Of a DNA stretch of 64,000 nucleotides, positions 1 through 11,343 are shown one piece after another; the stretch's first letter is position 1, and each line of letters starts with the position of its first letter. Below the pieces are notes generated by a model. The model saw only the letters and a program-made list of their open reading frames with translations. It made no database searches and had not been told where the DNA came from. The translations under genes and the position numbers were made by a program. The DNA lies in NCBI GenBank assembly GCA_002179805.1, contig NAVB01000132.1, forward strand, positions 17,065 through 81,064, read 5' to 3'. Origin of the DNA: Acanthamoeba lenticulata. Its lineage: Eukaryota > Discosea > Longamoebia > Acanthamoebidae.

Positions 1-236
1 AAGTTCTCTGGAATTTACGTCGACATTATTTCCCTCTCCTCCATCATTGGTTGGTTGAACATTTGGTTATTGCTTGCTGTTTTTCAAATGCGTTGTATTT
101 TGATGGCTTATGTACAAGAGATACGAGCGTGCACAACCTGAGGCCCAACACACGTCCCAGCAGAGTGGGTGGTGTCGGCCCATTAATAAATAAATGAATA
201 AATAATCACGCACAGAAAAAGAGGAGCAGTGGTCGC

Positions 237-2868
237 TTAAAGCGCGTGTTCGTGGTGGAGCGAGCGTCTGCGTTCCGCGTACTCGGGGTTGAACGGAGGC
301 GGGTTGCCGGCAGCGGCCCCGTTGGACGGGTACTGCGGCCCGCCGGCTGCGGGCGGCATCATCTGCTGCTGCTGTTCGACGTAGACCGCGGGGAGCGACG
401 ACGAGGAGGACGGGGAGGTCATGGTCCCGTAGCCCAGTTGTTGGCCCTGCGGCGAGGTCGCGTAGAAGGGCGGCAAGTAGGCTGCCGGGGCCTGTGCCGC
501 CGGAAAGGTGTACATGCTCGGCGCGTACATCTGAAGAATACCAAATGCAATAATGAGCGTTCATGATTTATCAAATAAGAAGACAAAAATAAAAATAAAA
601 ACAAAAACTAACACGTACGCCGGGTGGCGTCTGGGGCGGGCTTGGCGAATAGGCCTGGGCTGGCTGGTAGGCTGGCATGCCGTAAGGCGAGGCCGCGCCA
701 CCGTGCATCGCTGCCATCGCGGCCTGTTGCTGCTGTTGCTGGGCTGAGATGGCAGGATCAACCATGCCGTACATGTTCATCCCAGCCGGCGGCGTCTGAG
801 GCGGCTGCAGTTGCTGCTGCAGGATAAAGTTGGTTCAGTCAAAAAGTATAATAAATAAATAAAAATAAATAAAAATTTACAAATTGAAAGCAGGTGCAGA
901 GAGGGACGAACCTGGGGAAGGCTGGAGCCGCTGCCAGGGCTAAGCGCGACCTGCGGCGCCTGCTGGGCGACGGGGTCCTGCACGATGAAGAAGTGCTGGG
1001 GCAGCTGCGACTTCTGGGTCTGCACGCTAAAGTCGACGTCGCGCAAGAGGATCGGCTGGCCGAAGCACTCGTATTTGACGACGTCCACCGGGTACAGCCG
1101 CTGGTTGTTGCCCAGCCGCTTCATGCCGGACGCGATCTGCTGCTTGACACCCGCCGCGTTGAAGAGCAGAGTGAGGAGCTTGGTGTCGAGCAGCTCGACA
1201 ACCTCAGCCTTCTGCTGCGGGTGTCGGTAGATGCTGTAGGGCCCGAGCGGCTCCCACAGGCCGCCGTCCTTGCCGATGGCCCCGTTGTTGATCTCCGAGT
1301 AGAGGTCGGTCTCCAGCGAGAAGAAGGGCTTGTCACGTCCCGCGCCTGGACGCGTTGTGCGGGTCGATGACGAACCGCCCGGCTGCACGCGCAGGAAATC
1401 CGCGTTTTCCTCGTGCGTTTGCCACATCTTGTCGATCAGCTTCTGCGTGTCGATCGAGATGTTGGCCTGCAGCGGCGCCCACCAAATTTTCTGCATTTTT
1501 GTCATTTTGGTTTTGTTTGACGTCAGTTCAGCTCAGTCAAGCCAATAAATAATAAAAAAATAAATATATTTATCTCTTAATAAATAAAAAGACGTCAAGG
1601 CAGAAACGTACGGAGCCCTGATACTGATGGATGCGCTCAAAGAGTCGATAAAGGGCGACGCCCGAGTGCGGGCGCTCGAGGAAGGCGTCGAGGAAGCCTT
1701 CGTTGTTGCGGGCCACCTCGAGCACGAACAGGTCGTCACGTCGCGTCCACTTGTTAGGCAGCCGGAAGATCATCCCCACGTGCGAGTAGGGCGAGTTGGT
1801 CGTCAACTTGGTCATCGAATGCAGCGCGCCGATTCCGCTGTAGGCAATGAGGTCTCTGCACGCGCCGACACAATGCCACGTCAGCAACTCACGCCATGGC
1901 CAAGCGTTTGCGAAAAGCCAAAAAAAAAAAAAAAACTCGTGTACCCGGTCTTGAAGCTGTCGATGTAGTCATCGTAGAAGAAGATCTGCTGGCCGCGGTC
2001 CTCCGTGGGCTTGGTCTCTGGCGAACAAGAGTAGAGGAAGCGGATGTGGACCTTGCCCTGCACCTTGTCCTTCTTGCCCGCCCGCGGCTGGAGCGGCAGC
2101 CAAAGGTCGATTACGTCCTCCTCTGTTGTCGACAGCTAAGAGGGTAAGCCTAAAACGATCGTGAAAGAAGACATCACATGGGGAAGCGAGGGCACATGTG
2201 TAATCCCACCTTGGTGCTCCTTCATCGGGTTAGGCAGAACGGCTTCGCCAGCGAACTCGGTACGGCGGAGGGCCAGGCACCGGGAGACCTCGATCACCAG
2301 GTCGCCGCCCTCGTCCAGCGAGCTGGAGCCGAAAAAGCGAAAAAAGTAAAATAAATACATAAATGCATAAATAATAAGATCAGGTGATAGCGAGAGGCAA
2401 CGTACAAGAAGAAGAACTCGCCACACGAGCCGTTCTTGAGCTGCACAAGCAACGAACGAAGTTGAGAGAAGCGACGTGGGATGAAAAAGAGAGCAGAGAA
2501 GGAAGTACCTTGTGGCTCTTTTGCTCGAGCTTGCCCACACGGAGGGTGCAAAAGAGTTTTTCTGCAAAGACGATGAGGGAGAGGATCAATTGGGGAAGCG
2601 CGGGTGCGCATGAGGGCAAGCAACATACCTTGCGCGAGAGACTCGTCCACCTCAAGCACTACAGCGGCAACGACCGAGCAGGGCCCGCAAGCACAAAAAG
2701 AAAAGGAGAAGAACCAAGAGAGCGCACGTGAGCAAGCATGGGACTTGAAAAAAAGGGCAGAAGAAGGCGGCAACCACACGCACCGAGTACGGCGAGCTTG
2801 TTTTGGGTGCGGTCCCAAATGTCAGCGGTGGTGGGTCGCGAACGCCAGTACTTGTTGGTGGGTGCCAT
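237..2868 (-). CDS. C2-domain protein with permuted-papain-like region and Pro/Gln-rich tail
   Basis: The start is the methionine at 2868 (MAPTNKYW); a methionine at 2904 is an alternative. The coding sequence runs leftwards through about seven short introns to a stop at 237. The first exons build a C2-like beta sandwich: VVLEVDESLA, EKLFCTLRVGKLEQKS, DLVIEVSRCLALR, then the typical closing strand LWLPLQ...KVQGKVHIRFLY. C2 domains bind phospholipids, often with calcium. The middle exon (about 1570-1887) reads DLIAYSGIGALHSMTKLT followed by YSHVGMIFRL, which resembles the YaeF/YiiX permuted papain (NlpC/P60-like) fold, where the serine-histidine motif carries the active-site His. I could not find a convincing catalytic Cys, so enzyme activity is unproven. 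The last two exons (237-830) are rich in Pro, Gln, Tyr, Met and Ala. Membrane-associated hydrolase or scaffold is the inference; domain order is the main observation. Confidence 0.6.
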
Positions 2869-3489
2869 CGTGCGGCGGTGGGCCTTCGTCAGCATGCCGA
2901 GCAATGAAATGGTGGAGACGAAGGTTGTGGTTTGGTAGTAGGATGGAGATGCAGTGAATCGAACGTTCTACTGCCGATGTCGATTCCTCTTACGATTCAG
3001 GCGTCAATTGGACTCTCGGGAACGTGAAACAGATTCGCTACGGCTTCAGGCAAAGGTCTCAGAGCTTCGATTTCGTTCGGTTTTCTATGGGCCAGTCGGA
3101 GATAAAGGTTACAAACTGGGGAGAGATGGAGCACAGACAGATGTGAGACAAACTACCACAACAAAGGGAAAGCTCGGCGTTGTGATCTTGATGCGAGTTC
3201 ACTTGGTAACGCACCAAGCAACAAAGGTCAGAGAAACAAGAAAAAAAGTTTGCGGCGCAACTCTGCCGTGCTTCTCGCCTTGTCGTAGGAGGTGCAAGAG
3301 CCAAGCAGACGATGCCAACCAACACAAGCTGCAGGGGAGAGCGAATCTTTCTTTGTCTTCTTCGTGTCTCGTTGCTGTGCCGACGGAAAGTCGCCCGTGT
3401 CTGCATACTTCGAATTCTCTCCACATACTCGGCCTTTTTATTTTTATCATGTGCCCGAAAGAAAACAAAAAGTAAAATAAGAACATACA
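2869..3489. promoter_or_regulatory. Divergent intergenic region, C2/papain gene and cyclophilin
   Basis: About 620 bases separate two head-to-head genes, so this stretch should hold both promoters and 5' untranslated regions. It is less GC-rich than the exons. Open frames on both strands here lack domain-like sequence and normal codon pattern. I saw no clear TATA box or RNA gene. Confidence 0.4.
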
Positions 3490-4566
3490 ATGCAACGAGC
3501 ATTTCTGGATGTGGACATTGGATCGGCACAGCAACATGCTGTGGAGGTAGAGCAGCACCAGAGGGCGGCGCAGTTCTTGACGGCCGTGGGCGCTCAGTAT
3601 GGTTTGCCCTCCAATCTTCAGGTACGCACGCCAAACTGACTGGCTCATCAGCTCCACCAACCGGCCTCACTCACAAGAAACTGCAAGGATCTGGACGAGG
3701 GTCAGCGGGAGACCCTGGCTGAGCTCTACGCCGCCGACCCGTCCTGGACCGCCAAGGGACCCATGCGTGCTGCCCCGCCCACTCCGCTGCGAGCAGGCCG
3801 CATCGTAGTTGAGGCACGTCCTTTCTTGACGTGGCGCCTGAGCTGAATCCTCATCGACCGTTCATCCACGCAGCTGTACGGTGACAAGGCACCCAAGGCA
3901 GTGGAGAACTTTGCAGCTCTGTGCACAGGCGAGAAGGGCATCTCCAAGGCCACCAAGAAGCCGCTCCACTTCAAGGGCTCTCGCTTCCACCGCATCCTCA
4001 AGGACTTTGTCTGCCAGGGTATGCTAAATCCTTCTTTTTGTTGTCTTTCTGCCGTCACCAAATGCTGCATCATTGACGACATCACGTGCGCTGTACCTGC
4101 AGGAGGCGACTTCACGCGCGGGGACGGGTCTGGTGGTGAGTCGATCTACGGCCGCAAGTTCAAGGACGAGAAGGACGGTCTCAAGTTGCTGCACAAGGCC
4201 ATCGGCACTCTCGCTATGGCCAATTCGGGTAGGCGCCTCAGTTTCGGGCTGGGGTGCACCATGCATGGACTGTTGGCTCATGGGGCCTGGTGGGGACAGG
4301 CAAGGATTCGAACTCGTCGCAGTTCTTCTTCACACTGGCGGACAACTTGACCAAGCTCAACGGCAAGCACGTCGTCTTCGGCCAAGTCATCGAGGGCGTC
4401 GACATTCTCCGCAGGTCTCTTACTCTCCCCAATTTCCCTTTCACAGTCCTCAAGCCCACCTGTACTGATGGCATTGGAGCCAATGGACAGGATCAACGAC
4501 GAGGCGGCGTCGGCCGACGGGATCCCCAAGGTCGACGTGGTCATCGCCGATTGCGGTCTTCTCTGA
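3490..4566 (+). CDS. Cyclophilin-type peptidyl-prolyl cis-trans isomerase
   Basis: The enzyme catalyses cis-trans isomerisation of peptidyl-proline bonds during folding. Joined exons contain the cyclophilin signature in order: [78 protein letters not shown] and a final ADCGLL stop at 4564-4566. The catalytic Arg (FHRI) and the FxMANxG-like core are present. About 85 residues precede the isomerase domain and are poorly conserved. There are four or five introns; the one after the glutamate of RIVVE begins GCACGTC rather than GT, so it is a GC-AG intron (donor at 3814). The insertion [12 protein letters not shown] after the CTGEKG motif is typical of the larger cyclophilin A/40 class loop. The paralogue type is not determined. 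Confidence 0.9.
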
Positions 4567-4645
4567 TAGGCGAGCAAGATGCGATGTTGTGCATATGGTC
4601 CGCGCAAGAACAACAACAACGCGTAAGGCGTTTCGGCCATAACAA

Positions 4646-5585
4646 TCAAGAGAAGACGACGGGGATGTTGTTGAGCAAGCGCTGAAGCGCCTGCTCGTTG
4701 GCGAATTCGGCTCGGTGGCGCGTCATGATGTAGAACTGTCGGCTGTCCACTTGCTGGAACCTGCGTGAGATTGGCGTGAGGACATGACGATGAAGTGGCG
4801 CGTGGATGAAGGAAGCACAGTACCGAACGAAGCGGTCGGTCGGGTTGAACTTGCCCACCGGACTGATCTCGGAGATGTGGATGTCAACCTGGCGACGTGA
4901 AAAGTGTGTCAACAGAAGAAGTGGCAAACCTCAAAGGAGAAGAAGAGGGCGCACCGTCTTGCCGGGTCCGCCCAGGATGGAATGAGTCTCGATTCGCAGC
5001 GCCGAGGCAACGTTGGTGTTGCGCGTGCTGGGGATCGCCCACAGCCGCCGCACTGCTCGCCGCGTGCTCAACCTTGTAGGTCCACATGAACGTGAGAATG
5101 CGGGCTGATGGGGCGGACGGAGGCGGACATGACGGCATACCAGGTGAAGAGGGGCACTGTCAAGGCGCAAACGGCACCGAGGCCAAGTGCAATCTTGGTG
5201 AAGGTGGCGGACGAGGAGACGAACTCACCAGTGAGCTGCTTGGCTTCGTATTGCATCAAGGCGTAGGTGCCGTAGGCGGTGCAGCTGACTGCAGCCACAC
5301 CCGCCTGCACCAGGAACTCGCCTCGGCGGTTGGCCGAGTAGAGCAGCAGGCCATCCTCTGGCAGCACGTACTGACCAAGTGCACAGTCAGTGGTGAGATC
5401 AGTAAGGAGATTGGATGCACTGCTTTAAGTACCTTGGTTTTGGCCGTGCGTGCGACAGTGGCAAACGCTGTGCGCCTACCCGTCAAGGTGGCGGCCGAGC
5501 GTAGGGTCGGCGCAAAGCACAGGGTAGAGGAGGTGGCCGCGCCCGAGCCAGACCGGAACGCAGCAAATGTGGTGGCTCTCCTCAT
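4646..5585 (-). CDS. TMEM223/TMEM70-like mitochondrial membrane protein (tentative)
   Basis: The start at 5585 gives a Ser/Thr/Arg/Ala-rich leader with few acids (MRRATTFAAFRSGSGAAT...), typical of a mitochondrial targeting peptide. Exon 2 begins YVLPEDGLLLYSANRRGEF and then holds two hydrophobic segments: one around VQAGVAAVSCTAYGTYALM, the other KIALGLGAVCALTVPLFTWY. After these come a RRAVRRLWAIP segment, ETHSILGGPGKT, VDIHISEISPVGKFNPTDRF and, in the last exon, FQQVDSRQFYIMTRHRAEF. This short two-helix layout followed by a soluble tail fits the TMEM223/TMEM70 family of respiratory-chain assembly proteins. Between 5041 and 5110 the reading frame moves from one frame to another without room for a normal intron, so either a junction is unusual or the sequence has an indel. 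The gene lies head to head with UTP21. Confidence 0.5.
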
Positions 5586-5799
5586 CTTGTCTGGTGTGCA
5601 GCTTTTGCGGACAAAACCGCCGGAGAAGAAAGGAAGAAACAACAAAACGGATTTGTTTCCATCTTTTTTTCTGTTGCTTGCTCCATTCCTTCATCTCTGC
5701 CTCTGCTGCGGTGCGCTTCCGGCCGACTCCGTAGAGCCTCCTCTATCTGCCCTCCTTTCTCTTGCAAGAGAAACTAGAATCTTGCAAATTTTCAAAGAA
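5586..5799. promoter_or_regulatory. Short bidirectional promoter, TMEM223-like and UTP21
   Basis: Only about 215 bases separate two divergent start codons, so the two genes very likely share a promoter region. It contains pyrimidine-rich tracts but no motif I can name. Confidence 0.4.
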
Positions 5800-8700
5800 A
5801 TGAGTCAAGTGTTCCGGCCGTATCGCGCCTTGGGTCTTGTGGGTGAGCGCATCCCCTTCGCACTCCTGCATCATGGAACGGAAACCTTCCTCACCACAAG
5901 TCTTGGCAAGACTTTTCACACCTACAACGTACTCCGCCCCTGCATCAATCTCATCGCGATTTTGTGCTGATTTTATTTTCCATTCATATTCTTAAAAATT
6001 ACAGTGTGACAAACTCAGGCTCGTCTTCATCAGTACGCTCTCTTTCTCTTTTCCTCACTTGGTGCCTGGCCTAATCTCAACACTGCTGCGCAGGTGGCTT
6101 GCATGAGCGCAAGATCAGGGCTCTGGTGATGTACAAGGACTTTGTCTTCTCAGCTGCCGGTCCCCTCATCCACGTTTGGAAGCGCGGCAAACCCGTACAG
6201 TGCCCTAGCACTCATCATCACCATGCACAGCGTCTGAGCGACTGGGCTGACTTGTGTCGTTTCCATGACTCTCTCAGGTGGCGGCGTTCAAGGGCCACAC
6301 GGCCACGATCACACACATGTACGCCTTTGGCGATACGCTGCTCTCAGTTGCCCGCAACTCTGTGCTCAAGATCTGGGACGCCTCCCGATGCGCTGCCGTC
6401 GCCCGCACCGGCGAGCACGCCAACGTCGAGGCCGATGACGAGATAGACTTTGGTGCCGACTTCCACGTTTCGTGCCTGGTGCCACATCCTTTCTTTCTCT
6501 CTTTTGATGCTATTGTCGAGCGATGCACCCGAAGCTGACGAGCTACCAATTGTGATGACCGTGGCAGACTCACCCGACGACCTACCTGAACAAAATGCTG
6601 TTCTGCAGCCAGGAGGGCACCATGCAGCTGTGGAACCTGAAGACCAAGAAGTTGGTTTACGACTTCAAGGGCTGGGGCTCGCCCATCCTCTCCGTTGCTC
6701 AGTCTCCCGCCGTAGACGTCGTCGCCGTCGGTCTGGTAATGTTCCGCGTCTTATTTCTATCCTTATTTTTATTTGTATTTTTAAAACAAGAAATCATTTT
6801 GGCTGACTTCAATTGCTTTGTCAGGCCGATGGGCGCATCATCCTGCACAACCTGCGCTACGACACAACGCTGTTCACCTTCACGGTACCCGAGTCGCAGA
6901 TCACGAGCCTCTCCTTCCGCACAGACGGCCCGGCGATCCTCGTTGCCGGCACCGACAGCGCGCGACTCACGGTCTGGGACCTCGATGCCAAGAAGCTGGT
7001 GGTCGTCGCCAAGGGCGTCCACCACGGTCCCATCATCGGCGCCCGTTTCCTGCCCGAGCAGCCGGTCATCATCACCAGCAGCACCGACAACGCCCTCAAG
7101 ATGTGGATCTTTGACCACCCCGACCAGCAGCCGCGCCTCCTTCGCGAGCGCTCCGGTCACTCGGCTCCGCCCCGTCGGATTCGCTACTATGGTACGGCCG
7201 CCCGCACCTCACGATTATCGTCTAGATTTGTTTATTTATTTATTTATTAATGACTTTTTCTTCACAGGTGATGGCACGAGGACCACCAACATCATCGTGT
7301 CGGCCGGTTCGGATCGGACGATGCGCCTCTTCTCCACCACCCAGGACCAGCAGTCGCGCGAGCTCTCCCAGGGGCACCTCAAGAAGGCGGCCAAGAAGTT
7401 GCGTCGGTCGGAGCACTCCCTTCGGCTTCCATCCGTTTTCACCTTTGACTCTTGTACAAGACTTGCCTCCTTTTTTTTATTCATTTCTTTATTTGAATTT
7501 TTTTTTGTATAATTTTGGCTCATGGACTCGACGTGCAGCTGCGACGCGAGCGCAGGACTGGGACAACTTGGTGACGATCAGCGACCAGGAGACCGTCGCC
7601 AGGACGTGGAGCACGCAGCGCTACGCCTTGGGCAAGTTCCAGTTCCGCCTCCCAGGGTCCGCCCCGTCGGCCGTGGCCGTGAGCACCTGCGGCAACTTTG
7701 CCATCGTCGGCAGCCAAACTGGCCGCATTTCTTCCTTCAACCTTCAGGTCCTTGCTTTTTCCTCATTTTAGATCTTATTCGAATCTATTTTTATTTTTAT
7801 TTTTATTTTTATTTATTTTTTAAAAAACTAAATCATTATTAATGCAGTCGGGGCAAGAACGAGCCAAGTTCCCGTCACACAGGCGCTCGATCACGGGTCT
7901 TGCCGTGGACTTTTTGAACTCGACCCTCGTGTCGGTGTCGCTCGATGGCAAGGTCAACTTCAGCCAGTTCTCCGCCCAGCCCTCCTTGCTTGGTTCGCTC
8001 AATCTGGGTTCCAGCTGCACAAAACTCGCCATTGCCAAGGAGAGCAACCTCATTGCCGTACGTGGTTCTTATTTTAATTTGCCCTTAATATTTTATTCAT
8101 TTCATTAATATTGTTCAAAATTACAGGTGGCTTGTGACGATCTTGCTGTGCGCGTGATCGACATCGAGTCCCGGCGGGTCGTGCGTATGTTCGCGGGCCA
8201 CAGCCACGGCATCACGGTACCGCGCCATCACACAGCCGCAAGCACTTGTCCTTGAAAGAGCGCTAACGCTGGACTGTGCGCGGCGTGCCAGGACATGGCG
8301 TGGAGTCCGGACGCGCGAATGCTCGTGACGGCGTCGCTGGATGCGACCGTGCGCGTGTGGGACGTGCCCAACGCGATGCTCATCGACTGGTTCGCCGTCG
8401 CGACGCCCGTCATCTCGCTGGCTTTCGCCCCGTCAGGCGACTTCCTCGCCACCGTCCACACGACTCAGCGCGGCATCTTCCTCTGGTAATGCGTCCTCCA
8501 GACCAACCGTGCCTCGTCGCTGCTCTGCTGACAATAATGTGCTTCAATTATAATCACGCAGGGCGAACGAGATGCACTTCTCGAACGTGCTGCTCCGGCC
8601 GGTGCCCGAGTCGCCCCGGCTCGCCAGCCTGCCCAACGTCATCGCCGACGAGAACGATGAGGCCGACGAGACGGACAAGAAGGAGACGGAGGAAAAGGAC

Positions 8701-9423
8701 GACGAGGACAAGGGCGACGAAGAAGAAGAAGCGGCGCAGATGCTCGACGCCTCCTCGGCCGACGACATGGCCGGAAGCAGCAAGCAGCGGAAGCATCCGG
8801 AGGGACAGCTGCAGGAGGGACTGGTGACGATGGGCAAGGGCAGCGTGCAGTGGCAGAACCTGCCCAACCTCAGCACGATCAAGGAGCGCAACAAGCCCGT
8901 CGCGCCGCCCAAGAAGCGCGCGGCGGCGCCCTTCCTGCTGCCTGTGCTGCCGGGCCTGGAGCCCAAGTTCATCGTGTCCGGCGAGGCCGACGGCGACCAG
9001 CAGGACAAGGCCGGGCCGCAGTCGCGCATCATGAACCTGTCGGCGCTGGTGCCCAAGACCCGGTTCGTGGCGCTGCTTGAGGAGGCCCGGTACGACGAGG
9101 CCATGACGCACCTGCGCGAGCAGTCGGCGTCGGGCGTCGACGTCGAGCTCAAGACCATCAACCTGGAGAACGGCGCGCGCGACCTGCGGCTCGTGATCGA
9201 CTTCCTCGTCCACCAGCTCGAGTCTGGCCGCGACTTTGGCCACATCCAGGCCTACGTCAACACCATCCTCAAGGCCCACGGCGAGGTGCTGGTCGAGCAG
9301 GAGAACCTTCGCGGCGACCTCGAGCGCCTCCGCCGCGCCCAGCGGCAGGCCTGGACCCGGCTCGAGTCCCTCTTCCACCACAACCTGTGCCTCGTCGCTT
9401 ACTTCCAGAACATTCAGACCTAA
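5800..9423 (+). CDS. UTP21: UTP21 (WDR36) WD40 protein of the SSU processome
   Basis: UTP21 is a U3 snoRNP component (UTP-B complex) needed for 18S rRNA processing in the nucleolus. The N-terminus, FRPYRALGLVGERIPFALLH followed by TTSLGKTFHTYN, is the family hallmark. Tandem WD40 repeats follow over about ten exons, for example FKGHTATITHMYAF, LWNLKTKKLVYDFKGWGSPI, LTVWDLDAKKLVVVAKGVHH, SAGSDRTMRLFS, VARTWSTQRYALGKFQF, DATVRVWDVPNAML. The last exon carries a highly acidic linker (about residues DENDEADETDKKE onwards) and then the Utp21 C-terminal domain (LVPKTRFVALLEEARYDEAM through YVNTILKAHGEVL) to the stop at 9421-9423. Length, domain order and both terminal signatures agree, so the call is secure; only a few splice sites are uncertain. 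Confidence 0.93.
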
Positions 9424-9502
9424 ACTTTTTTTTATTTTCTCAAATAAATAAAAAGAGAGATTTTTAAAAAGATTTTTCTCTTGATTGGAGCTATTGGAGA
9501 GC

Positions 9503-10327
9503 TCAAAGTAGAGACGCGCCGGTCTTGATGTCGATGACACGCGCAAAGTACTTGGGGTGGAGCACGCCGTCGATGCCCGCGGTGAGGATCACTCCATTGG
9601 CCGACTCTACGAACTCGACGCCGTCTGGCGGATGGAAGGAAACACAGGCGATGAGGCGGTCAGCATAAGTGGTGAAATCGAGGACCCAGATGGAGTTGTG
9701 GACGTACCGCGGATGGCGCTGTGGAGATCGACGTAGATGAGCACTTGGCACGACTGCCGCATGCCGCTGATGACATCGGCCGAGCCGTACTCGCCCTTGG
9801 CAAAGTGAATGTGCGTGCGGTTCATCTTGTTGAGGCCCGTCGTCTTGATGCTGGCCCAGGCGTCGTGGTAGGTCCCGTGCACCACCGTCGGGTAGAGCGA
9901 GGCGTCGGTGATCGGCCTCATGTCGAGCTCCGTCAGCTGTTAGAGCAAGAACAGTGTCAGCAGTCCGGGTGGGTGGCGCATTGCGCACAGGACGGCTGTC
10001 TCTCTGTTTGACGTACGCCAGGAATGGAGTGGCCCTGGTTGGCTCGTATGTAGAGGCCATCAGCCCGCTCCTGAAGGGCATAGCGCTGCTTGTCTGATGT
10101 GTCAACCACGTGCTTTACCTCGTCCACTGTGTAGCCCTGTAGCTGGCGGTGTAAGTGTTAAATAAAAAAGAACAAATCAAGTGTGTCACCTTGAACTTGG
10201 GTCGCGCAAGAAGAAGGTCGAGCTTGATGAAGCCGTCCGGTCCAATGGGCAATCTTTCTTTGATCGCGCCATGCCGTAGGACGTAGGAGAGCGCTTTGGA
10301 CAGCTGCACCTCCCGGCTGAGGCGCAC
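9503..10327 (-). CDS. TPT1: tRNA 2'-phosphotransferase (Tpt1/KptA family)
   Basis: Tpt1 removes the 2'-phosphate left at the splice junction of ligated tRNAs, transferring it to NAD+. The start at 10327 gives LSKALSYVLRHGA, the first family motif with the catalytic Arg-His pair. Next come GFIKLDLLLARPKFK, the winged-helix part YTVDEVKHVVDTSDKQRYAL, RANQGHSIPG, and the NAD-binding half: VVHGTYHDAWASIKTTGLNK, MNRTHIHFAKGEYG, VLIYVDLHSAI, FVESANGVILTAGIDGVL and PKYFARVIDIKTGASLL. There are four introns. Total length, about 230 residues, is usual for the family. Confidence 0.93.
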
Positions 10328-10716
10328 AGGCTTATTTAGGCAGGGACAACTTCACCTCAGCAACAAAGCGCTTTACCTTTCATTTTCGCGTCTCCGACCG
10401 CCTCGACCACCTCTTCCGCCTCGACCACCTTGCTCCATCTGTTTGTGTTTCTTGCGAAGACGACCGCGATCGTGCTTTTCTGGCGGCACAATAGGAAAAA
10501 AGTGGAAACACTTTCCGTTAATTTTTGAGTAGCGGCCAGGCCGCCTCAACAAGCTGTGTCGTCATCATCATCAGGTGTAGCGCCCTCAGGGATGAGAGAT
10601 GGAAGAGCAACACGGCTGAAGCAAGAGGCGTTCGCCTTGCTTGTGAAAAACACACGAAATTATTTCTTGTTGGCCTTTTATTAGTGCCTTTTTCTGTCTT
10701 TGTGTAGCCAGCAAAG
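10328..10716. promoter_or_regulatory. Divergent intergenic region, TPT1 and small membrane protein
   Basis: About 390 bases lie between two divergent genes. It contains CGACC-rich repeats near 10395-10440 and an AT-rich stretch just before the downstream start. No RNA gene or named motif was recognised. Confidence 0.35.
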
Positions 10717-11260
10717 ATGTTCGACTACCTCTTTAATCACGACAATGCAGTGTTCTTCAACCACGTCTACATGTTCCTTGTTCTTAGCTTCACGATAGGT
10801 AGCATCGTATTCATGCGGCACACAGCAAAGAGCCAGTACGCCCTTGCTTCCCACCGCACAGATGTTCGTTAATTCATTGCTTGATTCCTAAATCACCTTG
10901 ATACCTTATGCTTCAGGGGGGGCATGCACAAGGACGCTTCCTTCCGCTTCATGGCCTTCGTGGCCCTCTTCTTCTCCCTCTTCATCTTTTTTGGCTATGC
11001 CCTGGTACGTGCACTACGTACTTGCTCGGCTCGACCTGCAACGCTCATCGCTGGGGTTGTGCTGCACACAGGTCTATCTGGCAGGCTTGGGTATGTGGGC
11101 GCTGCCACTGCTCTACCTGACCGCCATGTCAGGCGCTGCAGCCATCGTCTTCTCGCTCGATAAGGCGCTTACGGGCGGCGCCTTTATTAAATGGGTAAAG
11201 TACAGCGGCAATCAGGTCACCAAGGCCGTCTTGCCCCTTTACTCGACCCACCACACTTGA
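10717..11260 (+). CDS. Small multi-pass membrane protein, unknown family
   Basis: Three exons join to about 130 residues: MFDYLFNHDNAVFFNHVYMF..., then GGMHKDASFRFMAFVALF..., then VYLAGLGMWALPLLYLTAM... to a stop at 11258-11260. Both introns have GTACG-type donors and CAG acceptors and keep phase. Hydropathy by eye suggests three or four membrane helices: LVLSFTIGSIVFM, FMAFVALFFSLFIFFGYAL, YLAGLGMWALPLLYLTAM and possibly GAAAIVFSLD. The short polar links are positively charged (HTAKSQ, DKALTGG). I do not recognise the family, and the tail (WVKYSGNQVTKAVLPLYSTHH) gives no further clue. An ER or other endomembrane protein is plausible but not shown. Confidence 0.6.
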
Positions 11261-11343
11261 TGTTACCTTCGCTCTTCGAATTTAAATAGAAAACTAAATT
11301 CAAAATACAAAAAGAGTTGAGTTGTCGACAAGGCAGTTGAAGA

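Noticed and set aside
8554..9546. 330-residue open frame on the minus strand
   Set aside because: It is the antisense of the UTP21 last exon; GC-rich coding DNA keeps opposite frames open, and the product has no domain.
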